Positions 49,978 to 61,474 of a stretch of 64,000 nt of DNA are shown here, piece by piece. How positions within the stretch are numbered: position 1 is the first letter of the stretch; each line of letters starts with the position of its first letter. The notes beneath the pieces are model-generated. The model was not told the DNA's origin, did no database searches, and saw only the letters and a list, made by a program, of their open reading frames with translations. Both the position numbers and the translations under genes were made by a program. The stretch lies in contig NC_071668.1 of NCBI RefSeq assembly GCF_028554725.1, positions 5,477,001-5,541,000 of the forward strand, given 5' to 3'. Source of the DNA: Zeugodacus cucurbitae (lineage: Eukaryota > Arthropoda > Insecta > Diptera > Tephritidae).

Positions 49978-50614
49978 AGTATCTATGTTCCTACCGGCTG
50001 CCAAATCTTCGAATATTTTTCTAAAAAATCGTCTCCTTAAATTCCACCACTATGAACAAATACGTCTTTTCCTCCAACACACTGTAACTGCAAAGTGTGC
50101 TGTGCATCTCGCACTGTCAACCAACCGAAATGACACTCGTCGGTTTTTGCCACAACCGTAAATAATGACGCCTTAAAATGTAATGTGAATTTTCCACGAA
50201 AATTGCACTGCAAAATTGCTTAAATCACCACACCAAATGAGGCACTCGCACTCTCCGTGCGCAGGAAAATTGGCGAATGCTATTAAAAAGGAGTAAAATG
50301 GCAAACGGGAAAAAGCAAGCGAAAGGCATGTTTTCGTGATTTGAGTGCCCGCGCGCCATTAGCAAAGCAGTCATTCTCAAGTGACCAATTATTAAAAAAG
50401 CAAAGCTAAAAGTGCTGGAAAAACGTTTTATTTGACAAAATGGGTTTTAAGAGTGCTCGCCGACATACAAAATTTAAGTGATAAATACAAAATTTCTTTA
50501 AGAAAAAGTGAGGTTATAGCGAATTTAGCGATTTCCAAAATACTAATGCTTAGTACTAGATGGTCAGTGTTTTGTAGTCTAATTTTGAGTTTGAGTGATA
50601 AAGTTAATATAATT
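49978..50614. other. Intronic; no gene seen
   Basis: Mixed composition from 50030 to 50400, then AT-rich. No coding region supported. Confidence 0.35.
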
Positions 50615-51690
50615 TTTTTTGAATATAGGTTGAAAGCCATTGTTTTGATCATGTAAATTGATAGTCGACAGGTTGAAGATTTTTTTGTATTATTTTTATT
50701 TATTTTTGTATTTATTTTTTATTTTTTTTTTTTGTATTCTTAAATTTATTTTAATTAAATTATTTTATTTAAAATTTTTGTTAATTTTTTTTCCTATTTT
50801 TTTTTTTAATTTCCTAGTATTTTTTATGTTTTTTATATTTTTTATTTATTTTTTAATTTTTTTTATTTCTTTTTGTATTATTTTTTAAATTTTTTATATA
50901 CATACATTTTTTTTAATTTTTGTTTATAATATTTTTTTCTAAATTTTTTTGTATTTATTAAATATTTTCTAAATTTTTATTTATTTTTTATTTGTACATT
51001 CTTAATTAATTTTTTTATTTATTGTTTAATCTTTTTGTATTATTTTATAATTTTTTTTATCGTATTTTTTCTTTTTAATTATTTTTAATATTTTTTAAAG
51101 TCTTCATTTTTTTGTATTTTTTTTTTAATTTTTCAGTATTTATATATATTTTTTTTAAATATAGTTTGAAAGCCATTGTTTTGATCATGTAAATCGATAG
51201 TCGTCAGGTTGAAATTTTTTTTGTATTTTTTTTTTTAATTTTTATATATTATTTTTTATTTTTTTTTGTATTTATTTTTTGTATTTTTAAATTTATTTTA
51301 ATTAAATTATTTTATTTAAATTTTTTGTTAATTTCTTTTAATTTTTTTTCGTATTTTTTTTTAATTTCCTAGTATTTTTTATGTTTTTTATATTTTTATA
51401 TATTTTTTAATTTTTTTTATTTCTTTTTATTTTTTTTGTATTATTTTTTAAATTTTTTATATACATAAATTTTTTTTTTAATTTTTGTTTTTAATGTTTT
51501 TTTCTAATTTTTTTTGTATTTATTAAATATTTTCTAAATTTTTATTTATTTTTTATTTGTATTTTCTTAATTAATTTTTTTATTTATTGTTTAATCTTTT
51601 TGTATTATTTTATATATTTTTTTCGTATTTTTTCTTTTTAATTATTTTCAGAATTTTTTAAATTTTCTATATTTTTTTATTAAAAAAAAT
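50615..51690. repeat. Tandem duplication of a 536-bp T-rich block
   Basis: The non-repetitive marker TGAAAGCCATTGTTTTGATC, followed by ATGTAAATTGATAGTCG, occurs at 50631 and again at 51167. The downstream T-rich text also matches, including the ATTTATTTTAATTAAATTAT block at about 50742 and 51290. The two copies are adjacent, in the same orientation and very similar. The T-rich composition continues to about 51930 without a third marker. Confidence 0.88.
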
Positions 51691-52412
51691 TGTTTAGTTA
51701 TTTTTAATTTTTTTATATATTTTTTTATTTATTGTTAACTTTTTTAATATTATTTTTATAATTTTTATTTTTTTTTTAATTTATTGTAAGTAAATTAATA
51801 TATTTTAATTTTTATATTTTTTGTATTTTTTTTTTAATTGTTTAGTATTTACCTTTACCTGTTTTTTTGATTTTTTTTAATATATATTTTTTATTTAATT
51901 TTTAGTATTTTTTAAATTTTATCCATCTTTTATTATTATTATTTTGAGTGCCTACTTTTTGTTGCCACTGTCTCCGCGTCTCCGCGTCATCACGTAAACA
52001 CAAACAACTATCCAACGGACAACCGGCTACCCGGATGCTTTTTGTGACCCACTGTACCAAAATAGCGAAGACCGCTTTGAGGCAACTTGTGCGCATACTT
52101 TTATAAATTCTAGTTTCGGCTGTATGTCCTTACTTGCAAGATTTTGTGTGCGACCACACAATTATTTATTTGTGATTATGCGACTAACGATTCATTTGTG
52201 ACAACTATGCTTTCGTTTTGAGCTTTCTACAGACATTTGTGCGTTTCCAGTTGTTGCACAGCTAAAATTTGTTGTTGCACAACATACTTTGTTAGCTGCT
52301 GCTGCCAATCGTTGCAACATTGGACCAGCGTAGCGTAACGAGTAAACATGTTGCAAGTGCTTACATACACACACACACACACACATACAAACTCAAGCGC
52401 AAAACGCTCAAT
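51691..52412. other. T-rich tail, then 5' UTR-like sequence
   Basis: T-rich to about 51940. The rest is of ordinary composition up to the candidate coding exon at 52413, with an (AC)n run at 52369-52386. The segment 52060-52412 may be its leader. No independent promoter motif is clear. Confidence 0.3.
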
Positions 52413-52585
52413 ATGGCAGGCACACGTTCCCGGAAGCGAAATTTCCAAAACAATGCATTCGAAATCGAAACGAATTGGCAGCTAAAGCACAAAAATCTAG
52501 CCAACACGCCGTACAGCAGCAGCAGCAACAGCAGCAGCTTGAGCCAATCATCTGACGCCAACTCGCCGCGCTGGCAATGCGACCA
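52413..52585 (+). CDS. bun: Candidate alternative first coding exon of bun
   Basis: An ATG at 52413 in a good context (CTCAATATGGC) opens 57 codons plus two bases: MAGTRSRKRNFQNNAFEIE, a middle segment ending HKNLANTPYS, a Ser-rich stretch and DANSPRWQCD. A GTGAGTG donor at 52586 then cuts the frame after CA, one codon before an in-frame TGA. The exon therefore leaves in intron phase 2, the same as the large bun exon. The N-terminus is basic (RSRKR), the rest Ser/Asn-rich; no domain is recognised. Position inside the bun intron, strand, phase and donor quality suggest an N-terminus of a short isoform. No transcript supports this here. Confidence 0.5.
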
Positions 52586-54151
52586 GTGAGTGTTCGTGCA
52601 ATGCCGCCAAATTTCCTTTCGTGTTGTCTATTTTCTTTCACTTTTTTTTGGTCTCAACTTTATTTTGACGGCGCGCGCCAAAATCGAAAAGTTGCGCAAA
52701 CACATAAACAATGAGAGGAAATAACACCACAGCAATTGGACGCACACAAACACACAGACACACATACACGTACATATATACATACAAATGTATAATGGCA
52801 ATGCGTAGCTAACATTTAAAATGTTGCAGCTTGTTTTTTTTATCTTCTTTTTTGAACTGTTCGTCTCTGTGGAGCCATCAGCGCACTGCACGCATGCGAG
52901 ATTTATAGATTTTACTCCAATTGGCATAATTGGAGCAGAACGCGCATAATAATAATGTACATTGCGTAATTGCTGCAAAATGCATAAAATGAGTAGCGTA
53001 TGCATAAACACACGCACACAAACGCCTAAAAACAACAAATTTGTTTACAGCGCTCCACAAAAGGCTGTTTTTGTTATTGTTGCTGCATTTGATTGCTGAT
53101 CTGCGCGATATGCGAGTGGCTGCTGCCAATAAACTTTAATGGCATGGTTGACCACACACGTGCATACAATTATAGACAAACAAACAACAAGAAATACAAA
53201 AACAACCGAAAATACAAAAACAACAAAAAACACAGACAACAATAACAACAAAAAATCACACACAAATAAATAAATATACTTAAATACAATAACAACTTGT
53301 GCATTAGAGATGCACACTCAACACTGTATTATTACATTTCAACATCATTCAGAGTTCAACACTGCGTATGAGTGACATTAATTGACAGCCTGACTTTTGT
53401 ATTTGAATTTCCTTGGAATTGCAATGGTCATTAAGCAAACACAATAATTTGATTGCAAAAATAAAATTAACAAAATTCAAAGTTAAATTAATTGCCGATA
53501 ACCTTTATTGATCTCAGTGACTAATTGCTATGAATTTGAAGTAAGTTTTGTTGTAATAGTTTCCAGCTTCTTTTATTGGAAAAAGAAATAACAATTTATC
53601 TTGCCTCTCTATCTATTAATATTAGTTAGCTATCCAATCTGTATTTGTATTATTAATATCAGATAATAGATAATTACACCCTTTAAGAATTTAGAATTTT
53701 CAATAACACTACGTATGTTAGAATATTTTTTTGGTGATACAGGGTGCGCAATATTTTTATTATCGGTTTTTAATTCTTGAATAATTTGAATAAAAACAAA
53801 CAACTTGTCATATTTTCATTTTATTTGAGGATCTACATCTATTTGGACCATTTGCTTCTAAAAAATATCAATCAAGTAGACACCTTGTTGGCTCTCTCGA
53901 CTGTTTCGTCATATGAAAAAATATGGCAATATGACCCAATGTTGGTTTTGACTCGAAATACCTCTCAAACAATCACTTTTTGATATTGCAATAACATTTT
54001 ATGAAACTCGATTCAATTTTCATTTCCCCAAGGCACCCTGTATAATCAAATATAAATCGTAATAGTAAATAATTATTTCAAAATAATTATTATAATATTT
54101 CTACAGTCTTCAATTAGATGGTTTCACTTTAGTAAATTAATTAATCACATA
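52586..54151. other. Intronic; no gene seen
   Basis: AC-, AAC- and CA-rich segments at 52740-53250 generate antisense frames (52628-53038, 52878-53129, 53045-53317) without domains. Confidence 0.35.
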
Positions 54152-54489
54152 CCAGGTGTGTTCAAAAAATAACGGGATTTTTTAAATTTCATGGTAAAAA
54201 TGCCCCAGCCTCCATATTCGCCTGACTTGGATTTGTGTGACTTTTTCCTATGTTCAAAAATAAAGAGAACCTTAAAAGGCCGTCGTTTTACAAGCATACG
54301 AGAAATCGCTGAATAAACCCAAGGCTATCCCAAAATAAAATTTGAGCTGTTTTTCGACGATTGAAAGTAACGCTGGCATAATTGTGTAATATCGAATGGG
54401 GAGTATTTGAAAGGCAACAAATGAAGACAAATTAAAAAAAAAAAATTTTGAAAAAACGAAAATTCCTGTTATTTTTTGAACACACTTCA
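54152..54489 (+). mobile_element. Mariner-like element, internally deleted (copy 4)
   Basis: About 338 bp with ends CCAGGTGTGTTCAAAAAATA (left) and the complement of GAAGTGTGTTCAAAAAATAA (right), preceded by TA at 54150-54151. It contains a 38-codon fragment of the transposase C-terminal third (54200-54315). A second part (about 54340-54420), encoding the degraded R..RWH..I.. tail, follows after stops. Confidence 0.82.
54200..54315 (+). pseudogene. Mariner transposase fragment with DD34D third-Asp region
   Basis: Reads MPQPPYSPDLDLCDFFLCSK and then IKRTLKGRRFTSIREIAE before a TAA at 54313. The PPYSPDL..CDFFL segment is the block around the third catalytic Asp of mariner transposases. The parts carrying the other two catalytic Asp residues and the DNA-binding domain are missing. 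Confidence 0.8.
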
Positions 54490-54568
54490 AATTGATTTCA
54501 AAAGACTTTTTAGGCATATTTTTATGAGTAGTAAATCCGATGTATATTTCAAACAAAACTAACATTAA

Positions 54569-55270
54569 GGGAGGGGTCTGGGTTTTCACTTTCGAAAAAT
54601 CGATTTTTTTTGTTTAATCTTATTGTTTAACATTTCAAGAATATGTCCTCAAAATTTTAATCTGATCTAAGCAATATTCTTGAAGTTATTGATGAATTAG
54701 TCTCGGGGCTTTTAACGCTCTAACTCTAACAGCTACGGCTTTAAACGCGTTTTTCTCAAAACTACTTTTTTGAAGTCCGTGTTCACTGCCATTTGAAAAC
54801 TACTCGACCGATTCATTTCAAACTTGGTCCACATTTTCTTCACATAAAATACCTCCCCCCTAAGTATTTTAAATTTTTTTTTGCCCACCCTTAAAATGGC
54901 GGAAATTTTAGTCGAAAATAACGGTTCACACTTAAGATGGCCGCCAAAAATTTGTAAATAATAATCAGAGAACGTTGGGGGGAAGATTTGTTTAGAATTT
55001 AACTAAATTTGTATGGTTTTTCATTTTCGGATAATTTCCGGCCGAGTTACAGTGAACACCGCAAATTGTTTTTTTTTTTTTCAAGACGTCCTAGGGGAAG
55101 CTCTGTCACGGGCTAATGGTTTAATATTTTTGCATGAAAAATTTACAGAACATAGTCAAGACTATGCTCAATAATGTATAGAAGGTTTGAATAAAATTGC
55201 TTAATCGATATTTGAGATAAAAAATCACAAAAAAGTGTTTTTTTTTTGCGCTGAAACCCAGACCCCTCCC
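54569..55270. mobile_element. TTAA-flanked MITE (piggyBac-like), copy 2
   Basis: 702 bp with 17-bp perfect terminal inverted repeats GGGAGGGGTCTGGGTTT and TTAA on both sides (54565-54568 and 55271-55274). Noncoding. The block TTTAAACGCGTTTTTCTC at about 54740-54757 lies at nearly the same distance from the left end as in the 3822-4522 element (about 170-180 bp), and the two have the same length to one base. They appear to be diverged relatives with different terminal sequences. Confidence 0.88.
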
Positions 55271-55274
55271 TTAA

Positions 55275-55930
55275 CTTAAAAAAAAAACTAATTTAAAATA
55301 AGTCTCAGCTACCCACTGATTTTTGAAAAAATATTTAAAATATTTACAAGCTAGAATGTGACTTACAAAGTTTGCTTCTAACGAAAATAAATAATCCTTT
55401 ATACTTAAATGTCCTACTGAACAATTTTAAATAGATATTAACAAGGTTTTCGAATATATGTAACTCCAAAGTTGCTAACCAAAGACTGAGTTAAAAGACT
55501 CCAAAAGCAAACAAAAAAAAAAATTGATAGTACTTTATTTATTTAAAAAAAGTCCAAAATATATTTATTAACATTTCCGAGTTTCTTATCGTTTTTATGA
55601 AATATTTATAAAACATTACTTCCCAACCAGTCCTCCAACTACAAACCACACAACAGATTCCTTGTTGTCCTCACACCACTCCCAGTTGATACCTTTTCTC
55701 CTTTGCTCACTTGTTGATATGTGCACTTCGTATATTTTATTTGAGTTAACTGATTGGTAATATTTTTCTTCTATTCTTTTACTTTTCGTTTTTTCGAAAA
55801 AAATATATGTATGTGAAATACCAAAAATCGAAAATCGTTTGAATTATTTATCAAACCAAAAACAAAAATTGCACAACACTCAACAACAAACGCCGTCTAA
55901 CGGTGCAGCATATCGAGTCTCTCGCAGGCC
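55275..55930 (+). other. Intron, then likely 5' leader of the next exon
   Basis: AT-rich to about 55600. From 55800 the + strand becomes AAAAC/CAAC-rich and leads directly into the ATG at 55931. A weak acceptor (CTCTCGCAG, ending at 55927) without a pyrimidine tract precedes that ATG, so a transcription start in this segment is more likely than a splice. Confidence 0.35.
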
Positions 55931-56763
55931 ATGTACCACGGTAGTAACCGTAAGCGTGCCTTCAGCACACCGCACATCACACCCGCCATCTCCACATTAC
56001 TCAATATGTCGAGTAGTGATCGTGGTGTCTTCCTGCTGAATAACAGCAACGGCAGTAATATCAATATCAACTATAATAACAATAATATACCGGCCGATCA
56101 GCTTGTTTACTACATGAAAACGGCATCACCACACGAACTGGAGAACGGCAGAGTGTCGGGGCCGTGGATACAAGGTCGCTCCGACACCAATTTGTATACG
56201 AATCTAGCGCTAGGGCATAATCGTTACAAATTCTTGCCAAACAACTCACCGAATTACAATGCCGTCGAAGATGAGGATGCGGACGAAGATGAAGCCATCG
56301 ATCAATTCTCACCCACCATTTACCCAACCAGCCGTTCCATTCCTATACCGATCAGTAGCAATCACAGTCCACAGCATTTGTCTAGCGGCCAACAAACACC
56401 ACAACTGCCAACATCACCTACACACGTTGCGCATAGCGCCAGCCCAACCACCAGCGGATATCCTTACTCGCCCTTCTACGGCAGCTCACCCGACTCCCAG
56501 ACGACTTTTGGTGGCGGTGGCGGTGGCGTTGGCGGCGCACAGACGCCCATTAGAATGGCCTACAGCTACGATCAGGCGGTGGGTGCGAACTTCAAACGCG
56601 TGCCCAACGTGGCACACCAAACCGCACAACAACAGCAGCAACAGCCACAACACACCGTTGGACGTATGGTGCCGCGTGCTTTGTCGCTGGATGCGACGGG
56701 TCGCAATGCCGCTGCGGCGGCGGCTGTGATGTTCGCCACCTCGCCGACCACATCAGTGAACAG
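55931..56763 (+). CDS. bun: Candidate alternative N-terminal coding exon of bun
   Basis: 277 codons plus two bases, beginning MYHGSNRKRAFSTPHITPAI and continuing STLLNMSSSDRGVFLLNN. Later parts are Asn-, Ser/Thr/Pro-, Gly- and Gln-rich: an acidic patch EDEDADEDEAID near residues 113-124, a Gly run near 195-201, an Ala run near 261-266. Third-position codon use and synonymous CAA/CAG mixing look coding, and the antisense frames are shadows. It ends GTG AAC AG/GTCAGT, intron phase 2, exactly as the 13921-17135 exon (GAT AG/GTGAGT). This suggests it is an alternative start exon that splices to the same downstream bun exons. No known domain is recognised. It could be a different gene's exon, but no other gene is evident. 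Confidence 0.65.
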
Positions 56764-57490
56764 GTCAGTCGGACTGCCAATTGTTTGACTGCATCGTGCG
56801 ACTTGTGTCTGTGCCAGTTCAATAAATTTCAATATCAATCAAGCAAACAAACGAAATGAACAAAAAAGCTTGTAAGCTCTCAAGCGCCGAATCTTTGTTC
56901 TTTCGTTTGATTTGTTCATTTCCTTTAATAGCATTGATGTTGTTATTGTTGTTACCGAGATGATCTCATCTTTATGCATTACAAAATCTGAATGCACTTT
57001 TATTGTTGAATTGGTTTTCTAATCACACTCACTAGTAAATACATACACCATGACCATATATTGAGCACATGGCATCGTCATCCGTTCATTCATTAGTGCG
57101 ATAATGCCATTCAGTCTCATCTGTTTCATATTGCTGGTTTCTCTGGGCCTTCATCTTATTCACTTATGATTTCTGTACAGTTTTTGAACTTCATGCTTTC
57201 ACTTGTTTCTCATATTCTTCACCGGAGTGAGCCATACGAGTATCAGTTGCGCACATTCTTCACTCTCTGCATGTTCAATTACCTACTCTCCTCCGCATCT
57301 ATAGTTCTATAAAGAATATTCTATCTGTTTTGTAAATAATCCTAGTTCCAATTTTCTAGCATGACTTCTTAATATAACTATCCACCATTCTATTGTAGTA
57401 TATATTATAGTTTTATGCAAAACTTACGAATCACTATATAACCAAAAATATGGAATAGTACCATTAGGCAGTGGTCAAGCTTGCCTTTAA
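56764..57490. other. Intronic; no gene seen
   Basis: Ordinary intron sequence following the GTCAGT donor. No further exon or RNA gene seen. Confidence 0.4.
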
Positions 57491-58370
57491 GGTACACGTT
57501 ATCTATCATTATAATTCTTTATAGAAAAAAAATAATTCAAATAAGAATATTTAAATAAACTACACAAAAAACATGAACTCCTCGATCGATATCCTTGGTT
57601 TTGCTAACTATAAAGTTAAATCTTAATAAGGTTTGTTTTCATAGACCTTATATATGAACATTTGAGACAAAACAAAAATAAAATTTTGTATATTCTCGAC
57701 TTCAAAAGTTTAGTTTCTTCATATTTAGAAATTTTAACTTCATTAGTTCCTTATAAGATTGGAATTCAACCTTGGAACTGCAAATATGGTATATAGGGTA
57801 GTGTTCTATGGATAGATCATGAAATTCTTGGGAACATTCTTTCCAACAGTAAAGTGTTATGAAGTTCTGTGTTTTCATAGGAGTCTGAGAACACTAGATA
57901 ATCGAAATTATATGTATCTAATGGTACACGTTTATGGTACACATTATGTATCAATAAAATTCTTAATAGAAAATAAAAATAATTCAAATAAGAATATTTA
58001 AATAAAATACACAAAATATATGGACTGCTCGATTGATATCCTTGGATCTGCTAACTATAAAGTTAAATCTTAATACGATTTGTTTTTCATAGACCTTATA
58101 TGTATATGAACATTTGAGACAAAACAAAAATAAAATTTCGCATATTCTCGAGTTGGAAAGTTCAGTTTCTTCATAGTTAGAAATTTTAACTAGTTTTCTT
58201 ATTCCTCTATAAGAGTGGGTTTCAACCTGGAAACAGAAAATATTGAAAATAGGGATGTGTTCTATGGTTAGATCATGAAGTACTTGGGAACATTCAATCC
58301 AGCAGTAAAGTGTTATGAAGTTATGTGTTTTCATAGCAGCCTGAGAGCACTAGGTAATCGAAAATATATT
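57491..58370. repeat. Tandem duplication, ~450-bp unit, two copies
   Basis: GGTACACGTT, ATTCAAATAAGAATATTTAA, ATATCCTTGG, GCTAACTATAAAGTTAAATC and GAACATTC...AGTAAAGTGTTATGAAG occur in the same order in both halves: 57535 versus 57982, and 57832 versus 58288. The offset is 447-456 bp. Short opposite-strand frames at 57817-58334 are repeat products. Confidence 0.9.
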
Positions 58371-61300
58371 TAATATTTAGAAAATCTCTAGAAAACCACT
58401 ACTTGTATCCATAATTTTGAAAGCTAACCTCAATTTTTTTAATTCATCCAATTCGTGCTTCCGCTGCAACATAATGTTAGCAGTATCTTTATACCCTTTT
58501 CCACCTTTATTTTTATTTTTGTTTTCGTATATGTATCTTCGCCACCACTTCGCTGAAAAAAATATTTCACGTTCGAAGCGAAAATCGAAAACATTCCAGT
58601 AAAGCGAGTTCGCAAAACCACTGCGCAGTAGAAGAATGGTCTTCACACACACACACACTCGCAATAAACCGCCATGAAGGTAATAAAAGTAAATTACACA
58701 AAAGAACAAATGGAAATAGAAATGAAAACACTAAACACTTCAAAACATAAGACGCGATACGAGTTTACCCAAATAAAAAAGCGTGAACCTATAGTTCAAG
58801 CAACAATGTTTTGATATATATTTTTGCGGCTGCCTACTGTCCCGGCCATTGTTAATGGTTGTGTATAGGTAGATATGATATTTTATTTTTGTTAGTATTG
58901 GTAGAGTTGATGTGAAGTGAGTTTGTATGTGTGGTTTTGTACTCATAAATACATATGTAAGTTCAGTGGTGTGTTGTTGCCGTTTATAACATCAAAACAT
59001 GAAAAAGGAAGGCACAGAAGACATTTTAGCGGCAACATACATACATGAGTAAACAACATAAGCATATACATATCTGTATATATGAAAGTATGTATGTCTT
59101 AAATGTGGCAATGATGTCATCAAAATAACGCGTTTATTTTCAGTATTTTTGTTTTCTTGTTTTTTTTTATTTTTTTTTTATTAAAAGCGAAAGCTTTCTT
59201 GCTTTGAACGTCAAATGGCGAGGATTAAAATTATTGCGTAGCAAAATACTCATTTACATAACTACATTTGTATTTTATGTAAGTTTGTATGTGATATATT
59301 TCACGCTTTTTCAACTCCCACGCAATTTTTCCACTAAAGGTTCCTGTGTTGGGAGCTTTTTGTGTCTTCTATAGAGCATTCATTGAACTCCCACAGCAAC
59401 TACGTATGTATGTAAATATGTATAAATATATTTGTAGATAAATATATCTAAAATCATTGTTTACAAAGAGTTCACCATTTGTTATGGCGCACTAAATCAA
59501 TTTCTATGTAGTTACATGTGACACCTGAGTCAAGGCGCGAACCTTTACTGCGTTTTGTGGCACACACCTTCCTTATGTTTACTCCTATTGCGCACTAACT
59601 CTGCTTTAACTACGCAGCAATTACAGTTGACACGCTTTCGGTGTCCTGAAATAAATTTTGTTAATTAATCAAGTAAGAGAAATGCTGCATCGTTAAACTG
59701 TTTACTAGGTTTACTGGATTGAGTTGTGTTAGTTTAAGGCGCTAAATGGTTGATTAGGGACTACAAAGAGGTGTTTAGAGGTCTGTAATTAAACAAGACT
59801 GTATTAATTGACAGCAGCTCCGTCAGGATATGTGTATCTACATTTGTATGTATATTCATATGACAGGCTAATATATACATATGTATGCATCAGAGTTGAT
59901 TTTTCGACAGTAAGTGTACAAAAAAACACACTCAAAACATTAGCCGGTCACCAGTCACTGCACTCACTGCAATAAATCCCGAAATTTGTGCACGCAACGC
60001 GAAATTTGCTCAGGTTCAAGGCCAAATGTTGTGTGCAACAATGCCTGCGAGCGCTGTGTCCACTTTGAGGCGGGCAGCAAATGAATTTAAAAAAAAAAAC
60101 GAAAAACTGTCTGCCAATATGCAAGCTACAAAAAATAAAGGGTGCAGTTTTTTTCTTTTTGTACTGGAATTCCCAAATTTTGATGCATTAAAGTTTGAAA
60201 AAAAATAAAATTAAAATAAAAATTGTATGCCAACATATTTATATGCCATGAAACAAAGTTTCGGTGCTTCAACGCAGAGTATTTCGAGTGCTTATCAGCT
60301 CCGGCCACACTCAGCAGCTCATTCATTCGAACGCTCGTTCACTCGTTTATCTGCGCTTCAACATGTGGTTGTACGAGTATTTGAAAAAAAAGCTTCACTA
60401 ATACCCATTTCTTTTTTGAGTGGCTTCTTTCCACACTGTATTAGGTATATACATTCACATATACCTATACATACAATGACGAAGTCAGGCATGATGTCAT
60501 TTTATATTTTTGGCAATGCTATATTTTTTCTCAAGCGACGTCAAATTTGCGGTAAGCCGCAGTAAATTGCAACGCAAAAAAAACAAAAGCATACGCGCAT
60601 ATCAGCAAAGCACAGAGAGACTGAAAGAAAAACAAAAATAAATAAATACAAAATGGTGGCAATAACAATATTATGTGAAGAAAAATTATGTTAGACCTAT
60701 AATTACATGTGGTATTTTTTCGTCAATAACCACTAATTGACAGCAATCAATAGCCCTACCCGCGAAGTAAATGGCGTCGAAATTTCGTAAATATCATTCG
60801 TGATTGAAAATAGTTATCAGTATTTGTGGATATAATTAGTACTTGGATATTTACACTGTTACATGAGCATATAAATATATACATATGTATCTGAATGTTT
60901 ACCTTTACTTGATTTTTTATATTATTTACTTTTTCCATTGAATTCGATTATCAGCCTAAAATGGCTACCCCTTCTGCTAATAATAATATGAGCATAAGTA
61001 TTTATATGTGTGTTTACTTTTTTGTGAACTTTTTAAATTATCTACTTCTTCGATTCGTTTCGATTATCAGTCCCCTTAAGCCCGCTTGATATGAGCATAG
61101 GTGTACTTATATGCTCAAGTAGGCGAAGTTCGTAGCTTTTCGCATTCTCAGCTCGAAGTTTATTCCATATAAAAAAATATTTTTGTTTGTACTACACGCC
61201 ACGTGTCTGCCGTACAGTCACCTCTCGTCGTCTGTAATGGAAATTTGGTGTAAACAAATTAGTTTACTTATAAATATGTATAAATGTTTACATAAGTATG

Positions 61301-61433
61301 TATGTAATTATATTGAAGTACAAAATGTCTGCGGCAATTTTTTATTTTTTTTCTTAAATATCAATTTTTAAATCTTCACTTTTTTGGTATCATAAGAGAT
61401 TATACAGCTTGACTGACATCCATGTTTGTATAA
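58371..61433. other. Intronic; no gene seen
   Basis: AT-rich with ATGT-type runs (59030-59100, 59400-59450, 59840-59890). The frames at 58377-58709 and 60227-60565 have no recognisable domain. Confidence 0.35.
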
Positions 61434-61474
61434 GAGCTAAAAAGCTCTGTGCTGAGAGCTTTGTTATTGGAAAG
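61434..61474. repeat. Left end of the 41-bp minisatellite
   Basis: One unit of the array at 62468-62664 (AAAGCTCTGTGCTGAGAGCT then TTGTTATTGGAAAG), separated from the rest by the LINE insertion. Confidence 0.75.

Noticed and set aside
55925..55930. CGCAG acceptor just before the ATG at 55931
   Set aside because: No pyrimidine tract, and entry from a phase 2 donor would put the ATG frame out of register.
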